A DNA stretch of 64,000 nt, from contig CALXIO010000008.1 of NCBI GenBank assembly GCA_944388385.1, positions 18,890 to 82,889 of the forward strand, read 5' to 3'. Origin of the DNA: an uncultured Ruminiclostridium sp. GTDB lineage: Bacteria; Bacillota; Clostridia; Oscillospirales; Ruminococcaceae. The notes beneath the pieces were generated by a model. The model had not been told where the DNA came from and made no database searches. It saw only the letters and a program-made list of their open reading frames with translations. Position numbers and translations under genes: made by a program. Below, piece after piece: positions 42,105-50,617 of the stretch (the stretch's first letter is position 1; each line of letters begins with the position of its first letter).

Positions 42105-42818
42105 TCAGCTTACTACTGTACCTACCTGCTCGCCCATAACAGCATCATAGATGTTATCGGGTCTGTTAAGGTCAAATACAAGTATGGGGGTTCTGTTTTC
42201 ATTGCACATAGCAGCAGCGGCGCTGTCCATAACCTTTAAGCTATGTACAAGTATTTCCTGATGTGACAGATGATCAAATTTGACTGCATCCTCAAACTTA
42301 TGGGGATCCTTATCATAGATACCGTCAACCATTGTGGCTTTAAGAAGAATATCCGCATTTATTTCTGCGGCTCTTAAAGCGGCGGCGCTGTCGGTGGAGA
42401 AGAAGGGACTTCCCGTACCGCAACCGAAAATAACTATTCTGCCCTTTTCAAAGTGACGGATAGCTCTCTGTCTTATATAGGGCTCTGCTATTTGCTTCAT
42501 ATCAATAGCAGTCTGTACTCTGACCTCACAGCCAAGCCCCTCAAGTACATCTGCAACAGCCAGTGCATTCATGGTGGTAGCAAGCATACCTATATGGTCG
42601 GCTCTTACTCTGTCCATAGATTCGCTGGAGCGACCTCTCCAGTAGTTGCCGCCTCCTACTACGATACCGATCTGTACTCCGGCATCTGCACACTTCTTAA
42701 TACTCTTGCATATTTCGGTAACCACAGGAATATCAAGTCCCATTTTCTTGTCACCGGCAAGAGCCTCACCGCTGAGCTTTAAAAGCACGCGCTTATACTT
42801 TGGCTGTCTTTCTGCCAC
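42105..42818 (-). CDS. pyrH: UMP kinase
   Basis: The product has 237 residues from GTG 42818, giving the family-typical start [31 protein letters not shown] lies at the right distance. Upstream ATGs at 42824 and 42827 overlap the ribosome site. [14 protein letters not shown], the UMP site and [14 protein letters not shown] [13 protein letters not shown] are seen. It phosphorylates UMP to UDP as a hexamer. Confidence 0.95.
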   Translation of the reverse strand: MAERQPKYKRVLLKLSGEALAGDKKMGLDIPVVTEICKSIKKCADAGVQIGIVVGGGNYWRGRSSESMDRVRADHIGMLATTMNALAVADVLEGLGCEVRVQTAIDMKQIAEPYIRQRAIRHFEKGRIVIFGCGTGSPFFSTDSAAALRAAEINADILLKATMVDGIYDKDPHKFEDAVKFDHLSHQEILVHSLKVMDSAAAAMCNENRTPILVFDLNRPDNIYDAVMGEQVGTVVS

Positions 42819-42846
42819 AAACATCATCCTTTCAGATTTATTTTGA

Positions 42847-44079
42847 TCAATATTCAAGTACACGAATTCTGCCTAAAAGTGAAGCAGATCCGTCACAAAG
42901 AGTCTTAATATTCAAAGCACACTGCTTTTCGCTCATGGGCTCGGTTATAAATGCAAGCTCGTTTTCGGGAGCACCCTTTCTTGTAAGATAAGTAACCTCT
43001 CCGAAAATGCTCTCTATTTTCTTCTTGTCGCTGTCAAGGACACGAAGGTAATTTGCAACTGTGATATTTTCTGTATCCTCAATGAAATCCTGGTCGCTGT
43101 CCTCCCAGTAAAGGGACTTACTGGACTTATCCATTTTAACTGCAATAACTATATCAGCTACCACTGCGCTGGCGGTGGGGAGCTTACCTGCACCCTTGCC
43201 GTAGAATACAACATCACCTGTGGAGTCGCCTCTTACAAGAATTGCATTGAATACGTCATTTACTCCTGCAAGCTGGCTGTCCTCATGGATAAATGCAGGG
43301 CATACCATAATAGCCACCTTGTCGTCTTCCTGCTTTGCCGCCCAACCAATGAGCTTTATTGAGCCGCCGAAGTTTTCGCAATATGCCACATCCTCGGGGG
43401 TTATCTTTGTAATACCCTCTGTATGGATATTATCCGGATATACGTGCTTGCCAAAAGCAAGGGAGGTTAAAATACAGATCTTACGGCAGGTGTCAAGGCC
43501 GTCCACATCAGCAGAAGGATTACGCTCTGCATAGCCCAGCTCCTGTGCGATTTTAAGTGCTGTATCAAAGGACATATTGTCCCTTATCATCTTAGTGAGA
43601 ATGAAGTTTGTAGTGCCGTTTAAAATACCTGCTATTTCATCTATGGTATTTGCGGATAAGCACTGGTGAAGGGGTCTTATAATGGGAATACCGCCGCCTA
43701 CACTTGCTTCAAAGAAGAAGTTGACGCCCTTTTCTCTTGCTATTGCAAGAAGCTCTGCGCCCTTTCTTGCTACCAGCTCCTTATTTGAGGTTACTACGCT
43801 CTTTCCTGCAAGAAGTGAGGACTTAACATAATTATAGGAGGGGTCAATACCGCCTATTACCTCAACTACTACCGATACCTCAGGATCGTTTAATATAGTG
43901 TCAAAATCCTTAATAAACTTGTCCTTATAGGGGCTGTCTGGGAAATCTCTTAAATCAAGGATATACTTGATTTCAAGCTCCTGTCCTGCCTTCTTTTCAA
44001 GGTTAGCCTTGTTTTTATAAAGGACCTCTACTGTTCCGGAGCCGACTACACCGTATCCGAGAACTGCTATTTTAGCCAT
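42847..44079 (-). CDS. hom: Homoserine dehydrogenase
   Basis: The protein has 410 residues. The NAD(P) loop [44 protein letters not shown] and [12 protein letters not shown] with catalytic Asp/Lys are present. The C-terminal 80 residues form an ACT-like domain (feedback by threonine or similar). It makes homoserine for Thr and Met. It is the first gene of the unit running to polC, with ribosome site GGAGGT. Confidence 0.96.
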   Translation of the reverse strand: MAKIAVLGYGVVGSGTVEVLYKNKANLEKKAGQELEIKYILDLRDFPDSPYKDKFIKDFDTILNDPEVSVVVEVIGGIDPSYNYVKSSLLAGKSVVTSNKELVARKGAELLAIAREKGVNFFFEASVGGGIPIIRPLHQCLSANTIDEIAGILNGTTNFILTKMIRDNMSFDTALKIAQELGYAERNPSADVDGLDTCRKICILTSLAFGKHVYPDNIHTEGITKITPEDVAYCENFGGSIKLIGWAAKQEDDKVAIMVCPAFIHEDSQLAGVNDVFNAILVRGDSTGDVVFYGKGAGKLPTASAVVADIVIAVKMDKSSKSLYWEDSDQDFIEDTENITVANYLRVLDSDKKKIESIFGEVTYLTRKGAPENELAFITEPMSEKQCALNIKTLCDGSASLLGRIRVLEY

Positions 44080-44121
44080 AAAAATGACCTCCGTTTTCCA
44101 TTGTTCATTTATACGAATTTA

Positions 44122-44150
44122 AGTATAACATATTTTCGTAAAAGTTACAA
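44122..44150 (-). promoter_or_regulatory. Sigma-A promoter of the hom-pyrH-...-polC unit
   Basis: On the minus strand TTGTAA (44150-44145), 17-base spacer, TATACT (44127-44122), about 45 bases before hom. No other strong promoter was recognised in the gaps of the downstream genes. Confidence 0.8.
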
Positions 44151-44234
44151 GTATTTTTGAGTAATTTTAGAAAGAAATTTTACAAAGTCTATACCCTTGT
44201 TCCTTTTTATGTAATTTGTGTTAAGGGGGAAATT

Positions 44235-44256
44235 ACCGGGAAAATTATATCCCGGT
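44235..44256 (+). other. Isolated hairpin in the hom-spo0A gap
   Basis: ACCGGGA (44235-44241) pairs with TCCCGGT (44250-44256). It lies upstream of both divergent promoters with no gene reading into it from either side, so its purpose is unclear. It may be the remnant of a lost gene. Confidence 0.35.
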
Positions 44257-44270
44257 GGGTTTTCAATTTA

Positions 44271-44281
44271 TTCGACAAAAT
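44271..44281 (-). promoter_or_regulatory. Candidate Spo0A box 1
   Basis: The minus strand reads ATTTTGTCGAA, matching the known Spo0A box TGTCGAA with its T-rich flank. It abuts TTGACG at 44283-44288, the -35 of a possible promoter (TATATA at 44305-44310, 16-base spacer) directed towards spo0A. Confidence 0.6.
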
Positions 44282-44331
44282 TTTGACGGATTTATATGCC
44301 ATAATATATATGGGATTTAGACATATTACCG

Positions 44332-44342
44332 ATTTTGTCGAA
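44332..44342 (+). promoter_or_regulatory. Candidate Spo0A box 2
   Basis: The plus strand reads ATTTTGTCGAA, an exact inverted copy of box 1, 50 bases away. The two boxes flank the possible promoter at 44283-44310. Degenerate versions occur at 44413-44419 and 44423-44429. Confidence 0.6.
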
Positions 44343-44507
44343 ATTACTTGAAATTTATACAAAAAGCTATGGAAGTATTTTTATAGGTATAATATAATAT
44401 TTATAAGCAGTTTTCGATAAAATGCGACAGGTAATGGCCTGTATCACTATAATTTTATTTTTTAATTATCAATTTCAAATTTTTTCTAAATTTTACCAGC
44501 AAACCTC

Positions 44508-44536
44508 TTGAAATAATTACCAAATTATGTTATATT
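44508..44536 (+). promoter_or_regulatory. Proximal sigma-A promoter of spo0A
   Basis: TTGAAA (44508-44513), 17-base spacer, TATATT (44531-44536), about 25 bases before the start codon. The rest of the roughly 490-base gap upstream (44080-44567) holds the hom promoter, one hairpin and the Spo0A boxes; no credible gene is seen there. Confidence 0.75.
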
Positions 44537-44567
44537 ATAGATGCAATAAAACTATGGAGGTAAGAAA

Positions 44568-45410
44568 ATGTCACAAACAATCAAAATTCTAATCGGCGAT
44601 GATTCCCTGGAGCTTGGGATAGCATGGGCCACCGGATTTAAGGAGGCCGGCTTTTATGCTATTACAAGGCCAAAGAGAGGTAGAGTTTTACTGGACAAGG
44701 CTTTAAGCGAACTGCCATCCGCTGTAATCCTTGACGCTAAGACTCCCGAGCTTGATGCGGCGGAGATTATCCGTTCAATCCGTCAGGATGCTGACTACTC
44801 CCCTGTTATCGTGGTAACTGCCAACTACGATTCCCCTAAGGTGGAAAAGGAGGTAATGGATGCAGGTGCGGATTATTATATGGTTCGCCCATTTGATGCG
44901 TCCTTCCTTGTAAACAAGGTTATTGAGCTTATGAAGGAAAAGGATCTTCACAAGGCTCAAAAGGAGGAGGAAGAAAAGGCACAGGAGGAAAAGGAAGCTC
45001 CCGGCATTGAGCTTATCGTTACCGAGATAATTCATCAGATAGGTATTCCTGCCCATATAAAGGGCTATCAGTATCTGCGGACTGCAATTATCCTTACGGC
45101 AGAAGACCCGGATATGATAAACCGTGTAACTAAGGTGCTTTATCCTACTGTGGCTATGGCATATAACACCACTCCCTCAAGGGTGGAAAGGGCTATAAGA
45201 CACGCTATTGAAACCGCCTGGGACAGAGGGGATGTTGATACCCTTGAAAGCTATTTCGGGTATACTATACATACCTCAAGAGGAAAGCCCACAAATTCAG
45301 AATTTATCGCACTTATAGCGGATAAATTAAGGCTTAAATACAGAAGCTACTATGAACAGGAGAAAAATACCACCGATGATGCAATAAAGCAGCCGGTGGG
45401 CCTGAGATAA
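44568..45410 (+). CDS. spo0A: Stage 0 sporulation regulator Spo0A (atypical receiver domain)
   Basis: The protein has 280 residues. The receiver domain (1-120) has acidic pocket Asp11/Asp12, phospho-acceptor Asp56 and Thr84, but the usual DxxMP after the acceptor reads DAKTP, and the conserved receiver Lys is Arg107 (YYMVRPFD). A charged E/K linker (about 120-148) follows. The C-terminal DNA-binding domain is strongly conserved: VTEIIHQIGIPAHIKGYQYLR, LYPTVAMAYNTTPSRVERAIRHAIE and SRGKPTNSEFIALIADKL. Phosphorylated Spo0A binds TGTCGAA boxes and switches cells into stationary-phase or sporulation programmes. Two such boxes lie upstream. It is monocistronic. Confidence 0.95.
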   Translation: MSQTIKILIGDDSLELGIAWATGFKEAGFYAITRPKRGRVLLDKALSELPSAVILDAKTPELDAAEIIRSIRQDADYSPVIVVTANYDSPKVEKEVMDAGADYYMVRPFDASFLVNKVIELMKEKDLHKAQKEEEEKAQEEKEAPGIELIVTEIIHQIGIPAHIKGYQYLRTAIILTAEDPDMINRVTKVLYPTVAMAYNTTPSRVERAIRHAIETAWDRGDVDTLESYFGYTIHTSRGKPTNSEFIALIADKLRLKYRSYYEQEKNTTDDAIKQPVGLR

Positions 45411-45417
45411 AAAAACA

Positions 45418-45448
45418 GATCCCGGTTTTAAAACCGGGATCATTTTTT
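45418..45448. terminator. Bidirectional terminator after spo0A
   Basis: Bases 45418-45441 form a perfect 24-base palindrome (GATCCCGGTTTT and its complement) followed by a T-run, with an A-run before it. The convergent LacI-type gene ends 5 bases later. Confidence 0.93.
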
Positions 45449-45452
45449 ATTA

Positions 45453-46448
45453 TCAGTCGCCTGTAGAATCTCTCAGCACAAGGCTGTGAGGTAAGGTATA
45501 AAGATTATGGTCGGGATTGGGGGATTTCATATTTTCGATCAGCTTTTCTATTACCAGCTTACCCTGAGCATAACAGGGCTGTTCCACCGTTGATAAGTGG
45601 GGTACGAACATATGGGAATAGGAAATGTTGTCAAATCCCATAAATACCAGATCCTTGCCTATTCTGTAACCCTTTGATAAGGCATAGTTCATAGCGCCTA
45701 TGGCGATAATATCGGAAATGGAAAATATGGCTGTTGGGGGACTGGGAAGATTCATAAGATGCTCACAGCCTCTCATACCCTGCTCTGTTTCATATCCGCC
45801 GTAGTATACATAATCCTCAACAAAGGGAATGTTGTTATCCTTAAGTGCCAGCTTATAGCCTATCTCACGGTCAATACTTGACTGGCTTCTTTGAATGGTG
45901 GTAATAAGACCTATCTTGCGGTGTCCCTTTCTTATAAGGTAATTTACCGCATCACGGCCTGCCTTTACATTATCAATGGTAACTGTAAGTACATTACAGT
46001 TATCCAGTCTTTCAAGGCACATAGCAATATTATGCTTCTGGGCAAGCTGATTTATGGTGTTTGCATCCAGCTTAGGACCTAAAAGCACCGCTCCGTCAAC
46101 TGCTCTTGAAAACAGCATACCTAAAAGGTGCATTTCGTGATTGGGGTCATCGTGGGTGGTGGCAATAAGCACATCATAATTCTGTGCAAAGGCTGCCGCC
46201 TCCATGCCCCTTATAACATCAGAATAAAAGCTCTGCTCTGTGGAGGCTATAATAGCAAGAATACGCCTTGTTTCGCTTTTTCTTAAATCTCTTCCAAGGA
46301 AGTTAGGACTGTATCCGAGCTTTTCTACTGCGGCATTAACCGCCCTTACAGCTTCTTCAGATACATTGGATTTTTTATTAAGCACTCTGGATACCGTAGC
46401 TACCGAAACATTTGCTTCCTTTGCTACATCCTTGATTGTAACACTCAT
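45453..46448 (-). CDS. LacI-family transcriptional regulator
   Basis: The 331-residue product has the LacI HTH TIKDVAKEANVSVATVSRVLN, the hinge YSPNFLGRDLR, and a periplasmic-binding-type effector domain with ILAIIASTEQSFYSDVIRGM and ending LVLRDSTGD. It senses a sugar or related metabolite. No sugar-use gene is adjacent, so it may act at a distance as some CcpA-like regulators do. It is divergent from a second LacI-type gene. Confidence 0.93.
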   Translation of the reverse strand: MSVTIKDVAKEANVSVATVSRVLNKKSNVSEEAVRAVNAAVEKLGYSPNFLGRDLRKSETRRILAIIASTEQSFYSDVIRGMEAAAFAQNYDVLIATTHDDPNHEMHLLGMLFSRAVDGAVLLGPKLDANTINQLAQKHNIAMCLERLDNCNVLTVTIDNVKAGRDAVNYLIRKGHRKIGLITTIQRSQSSIDREIGYKLALKDNNIPFVEDYVYYGGYETEQGMRGCEHLMNLPSPPTAIFSISDIIAIGAMNYALSKGYRIGKDLVFMGFDNISYSHMFVPHLSTVEQPCYAQGKLVIEKLIENMKSPNPDHNLYTLPHSLVLRDSTGD

Positions 46449-46484
46449 TTTCCAACCCCCTGTATATAATTTAACTATATTTAA

Positions 46485-46513
46485 ATTATACTAAATCGTG
46501 AAAACCTTTTCAA
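46485..46513 (-). promoter_or_regulatory. Sigma-A promoter of the first LacI-type gene
   Basis: On the minus strand TTGAAA (46513-46508), 17-base spacer, TATAAT (46490-46485). Confidence 0.82.
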
Positions 46514-46748
46514 TATAACATTTTAACAAATTTCCCAAAGGCTTTTTATAACATTCATCCATATTTTTATGACATTACTTATATTATTTAACTTAACGTT
46601 TATTAAATAATAAATTAAAGCAATTTTTTGTAATAATTTTATCATTTTATTTATATCATTTTCTTGTTATCGTTTACAATTATACATAATGATAAAAATC
46701 AATCAATAATGGCATTTAATTTGTTATTTTTTTTGTACAAAAAGTTGC

Positions 46749-46777
46749 TTTACAAATGAGTGAATTTAAGTTAAAAT
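46749..46777 (+). promoter_or_regulatory. Sigma-A promoter of the second LacI-type gene
   Basis: TTTACA (46749-46754), 17-base spacer, TAAAAT (46772-46777). The 389-base divergent gap (46449-46837) is very AT-rich. Apart from the two promoters I see no clear operator, hairpin or small gene in it. Confidence 0.65.
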
Positions 46778-46837
46778 AAAAGAAAGTAATAAAATCAAGT
46801 TATTAACTAATTTTCTGTTGCGAAAAGAGGTTTGGTT

Positions 46838-47848
46838 ATGAAAAAGAAGTCAGTTACCATGAGTGATATTGCAAAGACCATGGATATAAGCACAGTTACG
46901 GTATCCAAGGCTTTAGGTGATAAGGAGGGTGTCAGCGAGGAGTTAAGAGAAAAGATAAAGCAGAAGGCCAATGAAATGGGCTACCGCTTCAGCTACACCT
47001 CAAAGGCTACAAAGGAGGGCTTTACCTTCAACATAAGCATTGTTGTGGCAAAGCACTTTATAAATGATGCCAGCGCCTTTTACTGGGTTATGTACCGTCA
47101 TATAGTTGAGCTTTTACAAAAGCAGAATTATTACGGTATTCTTGATGTGGTTTCCGACCAGGATATGAATTCCCTTAATATGCCTAACTCCGTTGCAGAC
47201 AAAAAGGTTGACGGTGTTGTGGTATTAGGTCAGTTCAGAGATGATTATGTGGCTCAGCTTAAAAAGCTTGATATACCTGTTGTATTTCTTGACTTCTATA
47301 CAAGCGACAGCACAACCGATACTATCTTATCAGACGGATTTTTCGGCTCATATATGCTTACAAACCACCTTATAAATTCTGGTCACAGAAATATAGGATT
47401 TTTAGGTACAATTACCTCCACCTCCAGTATTCAGGACAGATATCTGGGATATTATAAGGCTTTACTTGAAAAGAACATTCCTTTAAGAGAGGAATGGGTG
47501 GTTAAGGACAGAGGTCCTGACGGTAATATATTTACCCACTTTGACCTTCCCTTACAGATGCCCACCGCCTTTGTATGCAACTGTGATGAGACCGCCTATG
47601 CCCTTTTAAATCAGCTCAGAAGCGAGGGCTATGTGGTGCCGGATGATATTTCTATTGTGGGATATGATAATCATATTTATTCCACAATTTCCAATCCCAG
47701 AATTACCACCATTGATGTTGACAGCAAGCATATGTCACAGGAGGCTGTTGAAACCATAATCCGTAAGATAAGGGACAGAAATTACACCAAGGGCAGAACT
47801 CTTGTTACAGGTAAGATAATCTTCCGTGACAGCGTAAAAACCATATAA
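46838..47848 (+). CDS. LacI-family transcriptional regulator
   Basis: The protein has 336 residues from ATG 46838, seven bases after AGAGG (46826-46830); an in-frame TTG at 46832 is less likely. The HTH VTMSDIAKTMDISTVTVSKAL, the hinge and effector domain with FNISIVVAKHFI and NSGHRNIGFLG are typical. Its sensor differs clearly from that of the divergent neighbour. It is co-transcribed with tatD (16-base gap). The inducer is unknown. Confidence 0.92.
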   Translation: MKKKSVTMSDIAKTMDISTVTVSKALGDKEGVSEELREKIKQKANEMGYRFSYTSKATKEGFTFNISIVVAKHFINDASAFYWVMYRHIVELLQKQNYYGILDVVSDQDMNSLNMPNSVADKKVDGVVVLGQFRDDYVAQLKKLDIPVVFLDFYTSDSTTDTILSDGFFGSYMLTNHLINSGHRNIGFLGTITSTSSIQDRYLGYYKALLEKNIPLREEWVVKDRGPDGNIFTHFDLPLQMPTAFVCNCDETAYALLNQLRSEGYVVPDDISIVGYDNHIYSTISNPRITTIDVDSKHMSQEAVETIIRKIRDRNYTKGRTLVTGKIIFRDSVKTI

Positions 47849-47864
47849 GACAAGAAGTGACAGA

Positions 47865-48638
47865 ATGAAAATTATAGATACCCATGCCCATTATGACGAT
47901 GAGCAGTTTGATACAGACAGAGATGAGCTGCTTTCAAGGATTTTATCCGATAATGTGCTTGCCATAATAGATATAGGCTGTGATTTAAAATCCTGCCGTT
48001 TTGCGGTGGACTTAGCGGCAAAATATAACAATGTTTTTGCGGCTGTGGGCTTTCACCCGGAAAATATAAACTCTGCCGGGGATAATTACATAGAGGAAAT
48101 AAAATCCCTTGCACAGAATAAAAAAGTTGTAGCCATAGGCGAGATAGGGCTTGACTATCACTATGAGGGCTATGACAGAGAAAGACAGATAGAGATATTT
48201 GAAAATCAGATAAAACTTGCAAATGAGCTTTCCCTGCCGGTGATAATTCATTCAAGGGATGCTACTGCCGATACTATGGAGGTGCTTAAAAGAACTCCTC
48301 CGCAAAAGGCGGTAATGCACTGCTATTCCGGTAGTGCCGAAACCGCAAGGGAGCTTATTAAAATGGGGCTTTATATCAGCTTTACAGGGGTGCTTACCTT
48401 TAAGAATTCCAAAAAGGCGGTAAGTGCCTGTGAGGTTATCCCTTTTGACCGGCTTATGACGGAAACAGACAGCCCCTATATGGCGCCTGTTCCCTACCGG
48501 GGCAAGCGTTGTGACAGCTCATACACTATCGAAACTGCAAAAAAGATAGCCGAAATAAAGGGAATAGAGCCGGAAAAGGCTGTGGAAATACTTAATAATA
48601 ACGCTATACAGTTTTTTGACCTTGATATTTCATTCTGA
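47865..48638 (+). CDS. tatD: TatD-family metal-dependent DNase
   Basis: The product has 257 residues. The metal ligands are all in place: DTHAHYDDEQFD, GEIGLDYHY, IIHSRDA, MHCYSGS and TETDSPYMAP. TatD enzymes are 3'-5' exonucleases and are also reported to act on D-aminoacyl-tRNA. Here it follows a LacI regulator rather than the more usual metG neighbour. Confidence 0.94.
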   Translation: MKIIDTHAHYDDEQFDTDRDELLSRILSDNVLAIIDIGCDLKSCRFAVDLAAKYNNVFAAVGFHPENINSAGDNYIEEIKSLAQNKKVVAIGEIGLDYHYEGYDRERQIEIFENQIKLANELSLPVIIHSRDATADTMEVLKRTPPQKAVMHCYSGSAETARELIKMGLYISFTGVLTFKNSKKAVSACEVIPFDRLMTETDSPYMAPVPYRGKRCDSSYTIETAKKIAEIKGIEPEKAVEILNNNAIQFFDLDISF

Positions 48639-48641
48639 TGC

Positions 48642-48670
48642 TTGAAATATCAATTAAAATATGGTAAAAT
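48642..48670 (+). promoter_or_regulatory. Sigma-A promoter of the CorC-like gene
   Basis: TTGAAA (48642-48647), 17-base spacer, TAAAAT (48665-48670). Confidence 0.8.
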
Positions 48671-48700
48671 CTTATTGATGGTTTTTACCATATTATTTTT
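48661..48700 (+). terminator. Possible tatD terminator overlapping the next promoter
   Basis: ATGGTAAAA (48661-48669) pairs with TTTTACCAT (48683-48691), followed by a T-rich tract. The left arm contains the -10 box of the CorC-like gene, so the same bases may serve as terminator for tatD and promoter for the next gene. Confidence 0.5.
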
Positions 48701-48718
48701 TAAGCGAAAGGAACAAAT

Positions 48719-49681
48719 ATGGAAGCAGACGCCCGAAAACCGAAAAAGGCGAAAAAGATTTTACTTTCTCCCCTGATAGGACTTAATCACGGACTGGATA
48801 AGTTACTGACAAAGGCATTAGGAGATAGCTATTATTCAAAAAATGATACTACACAGGATGATATTATGTCCATGGTAGATGCCTCTACCGAATACGGCAA
48901 TATCGAGGACGAATCCGCACAGATGATAAACAATATTTTTGAGTTCGGCGACCTTGTGGTATCGGATATTATGACACACCGTACAAATATTGTGGGTGTG
49001 GATATCAATTCAACTCTTGATGATGTTGTTTATATTGCTCTTGACAAGGGTTTTTCAAGAATTCCCCTGTATGAGGATTCAATAGACAACATTGTGGGAA
49101 TGATAATCGTAAAGGATTTACTTTGTCTTGTGGGTAACAGCGACAAGGATAATCTGAATATTTCCGATTTTAAGCGTGAGGTTGTTTATATGCCGGAATC
49201 CTGTAGCTGTTCGGATGCCTTTAAGCTGCTCACCACCGAAAAATCCGGTCTTGGTGTAGTGGTTGATGAATACGGCGGTACAGCAGGTATTGTTACCCTG
49301 GAGGATCTGATTGAATCCATTATGGGTGATATTGAGGATGAGTATGATGATGAGCCGGAGCAGATAATCGACCTTGAAAACGGCGCTTATAAGGTGGATG
49401 GTGTTACCGACCCTGAAACGGTGCTGGAGCTGTTTGGCTATGAGCTAGAGGAAAATCATGAATATGATACCATAGCCGGCTTTGTAACGGATCTTCTGGG
49501 ATATATTCCTGAGGAGGGGGCTCACCCTAAGGTAAGATATAATGATATAATCTTCAAGGTAATTGAAGTAAAGGATAACTGTATATCAAAGCTGATTGTC
49601 CGGCCCTGCAAGGAATCCGAAATGGATATGGAGCAGGGACAGATACACCGTTCTTATCATAAGGACGAGGATGACGAATAA
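48719..49681 (+). CDS. HlyC/CorC-family protein with tandem CBS domains
   Basis: The 320-residue protein has no membrane helices (no DUF21 part). A basic N-terminus is followed by a CBS pair (about 80-200; VSDIMTHRTNIVGVD, GFSRIPLYEDSIDNIVGMI) and then a CorC_HlyC transporter-associated domain (about 230-305). VVDEYGGTAGIVTLEDLIESI is the family signature. It is the cytosolic CorC type, linked to magnesium/cobalt efflux and adenosine-nucleotide sensing. The partner transporter is not in the window. Confidence 0.9.
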   Translation: MEADARKPKKAKKILLSPLIGLNHGLDKLLTKALGDSYYSKNDTTQDDIMSMVDASTEYGNIEDESAQMINNIFEFGDLVVSDIMTHRTNIVGVDINSTLDDVVYIALDKGFSRIPLYEDSIDNIVGMIIVKDLLCLVGNSDKDNLNISDFKREVVYMPESCSCSDAFKLLTTEKSGLGVVVDEYGGTAGIVTLEDLIESIMGDIEDEYDDEPEQIIDLENGAYKVDGVTDPETVLELFGYELEENHEYDTIAGFVTDLLGYIPEEGAHPKVRYNDIIFKVIEVKDNCISKLIVRPCKESEMDMEQGQIHRSYHKDEDDE

Positions 49682-49686
49682 TAAAA

Positions 49687-49717
49687 AAGGCTGCATTTTA
49701 AATGCAGCCTTATTTTT
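49687..49717. terminator. Bidirectional terminator after the CorC-like gene
   Basis: AAGGCTGCATT (49687-49697) pairs with AATGCAGCCTT (49701-49711), with A-rich and T-rich flanks on either side. Confidence 0.9.
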
Positions 49718-50063
49718 ATGCAAGATTTATATAGTAATGAAGAAGTATCATGGCAAGGACTATATTGAATATAAAGCTTACCGTGATGTAGGGTATCTTC
49801 ATTCTTTTTGTAAGTACAAAGCCGGAGGCTATGCCCACCCATATACAGGACACCATAGTGGCAATAAGTATAACCGATGCGGACACATTAAGGGGTAGCT
49901 CTACCTTCAGGATATTTGAATATATTACACTTACAACGCTGTTTGCAAAGGGCAATATTGCAAGAGGTAATGTGGCTAATATCCAGCGTATTCTGTTTGC
50001 ATGGGCAAAGGAAAATATTATAGCCGCTATAATAAGTGTGATTACTACACATTCTACTGCCAT
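49716..50063 (-). CDS. Small four-helix membrane protein, unknown function
   Basis: The product has 115 residues from ATG 50063, placed after AGGTGA; a GTG at 50072 lies in that ribosome site. Nearly the whole chain is made of four hydrophobic helices with short charged loops (HANRIRW, LTKRMKIP). I do not recognise the family. It is the third gene of the SGNH-DUF4358 operon and may be part of an envelope-modification system. Confidence 0.6.
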   Translation of the reverse strand: MAVECVVITLIIAAIIFSFAHANRIRWILATLPLAILPFANSVVSVIYSNILKVELPLNVSASVILIATMVSCIWVGIASGFVLTKRMKIPYITVSFIFNIVLAMILLHYYINLA

Positions 50064-50098
50064 ATAGGTCACCTGCCTTTTTTGTATTATTTTGGTTG

Positions 50099-50599
50099 TT
50101 ACTTTGCTAACTTGAAGATTGCGATTTCATCAGGATAAGCGCCGGAACCGCAGATAGCTCCTGCAAAGGCTTCTACCTTTGCTTCATCTGCGCTGTAGAA
50201 ATCTGTCATTCTGCTGTCGGTATCAGCAGGAGAAGGAAATTCTACTGCTTCAAAAATCTTTGCCTTAATATTTGCGGGAGCTGCTCCCTCGCCTGCCATT
50301 GTGTTAAAGGTTTCTATTGCCTTTGCATTGTCAGCACAGATAATAAGTGCCACATAATCTCCCTTTGCGACAATGTTCTTGCCGTCAATCTTATACATTT
50401 CGTCGGGGGTATAATCCTTGAAGGTTTCTGTCTGGCTGTCTACCCTGCTTTGAAGGATAGCTGTAAGCTCAGAAGCATAGGCATTACTGCCTGCTGAAGT
50501 GCCGTTGCTTGTTGTGGTTGCGGAACCTGCACAGCCTACTGCACAGATTACAAGGGCTATTAAAGCCGCTACTGTAAGGATAAATTTGATTTGTCTCAT
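50099..50599 (-). CDS. DUF4358-like lipoprotein
   Basis: The protein has 166 residues. A lipoprotein signal ends ICAVGC (Cys23), then a Ser/Thr/Gly linker. The soluble domain with DEMYKIDGKNIVAKGDYVALIICADNAK resembles DUF4358 proteins of Clostridia, which often lie beside SGNH hydrolases or membrane acyltransferases. The molecular function is unknown. It lies 18 bases after the SGNH gene. Confidence 0.72.
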   Translation of the reverse strand: MRQIKFILTVAALIALVICAVGCAGSATTTSNGTSAGSNAYASELTAILQSRVDSQTETFKDYTPDEMYKIDGKNIVAKGDYVALIICADNAKAIETFNTMAGEGAAPANIKAKIFEAVEFPSPADTDSRMTDFYSADEAKVEAFAGAICGSGAYPDEIAIFKLAK

Positions 50600-50617
50600 T
50601 TTGTTATTCCCTTTCTT

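Noticed and set aside
44157..44351. Possible 64-residue hydrophobic gene in the hom-spo0A gap
   Set aside because: It has a TTG start without a ribosome site, crosses the Spo0A boxes and a hairpin, and has no recognisable pattern.
45453..47848. The two divergent LacI genes as a duplicated pair
   Set aside because: Their effector domains differ too much and only the HTH family features are shared, so recent duplication is not supported.
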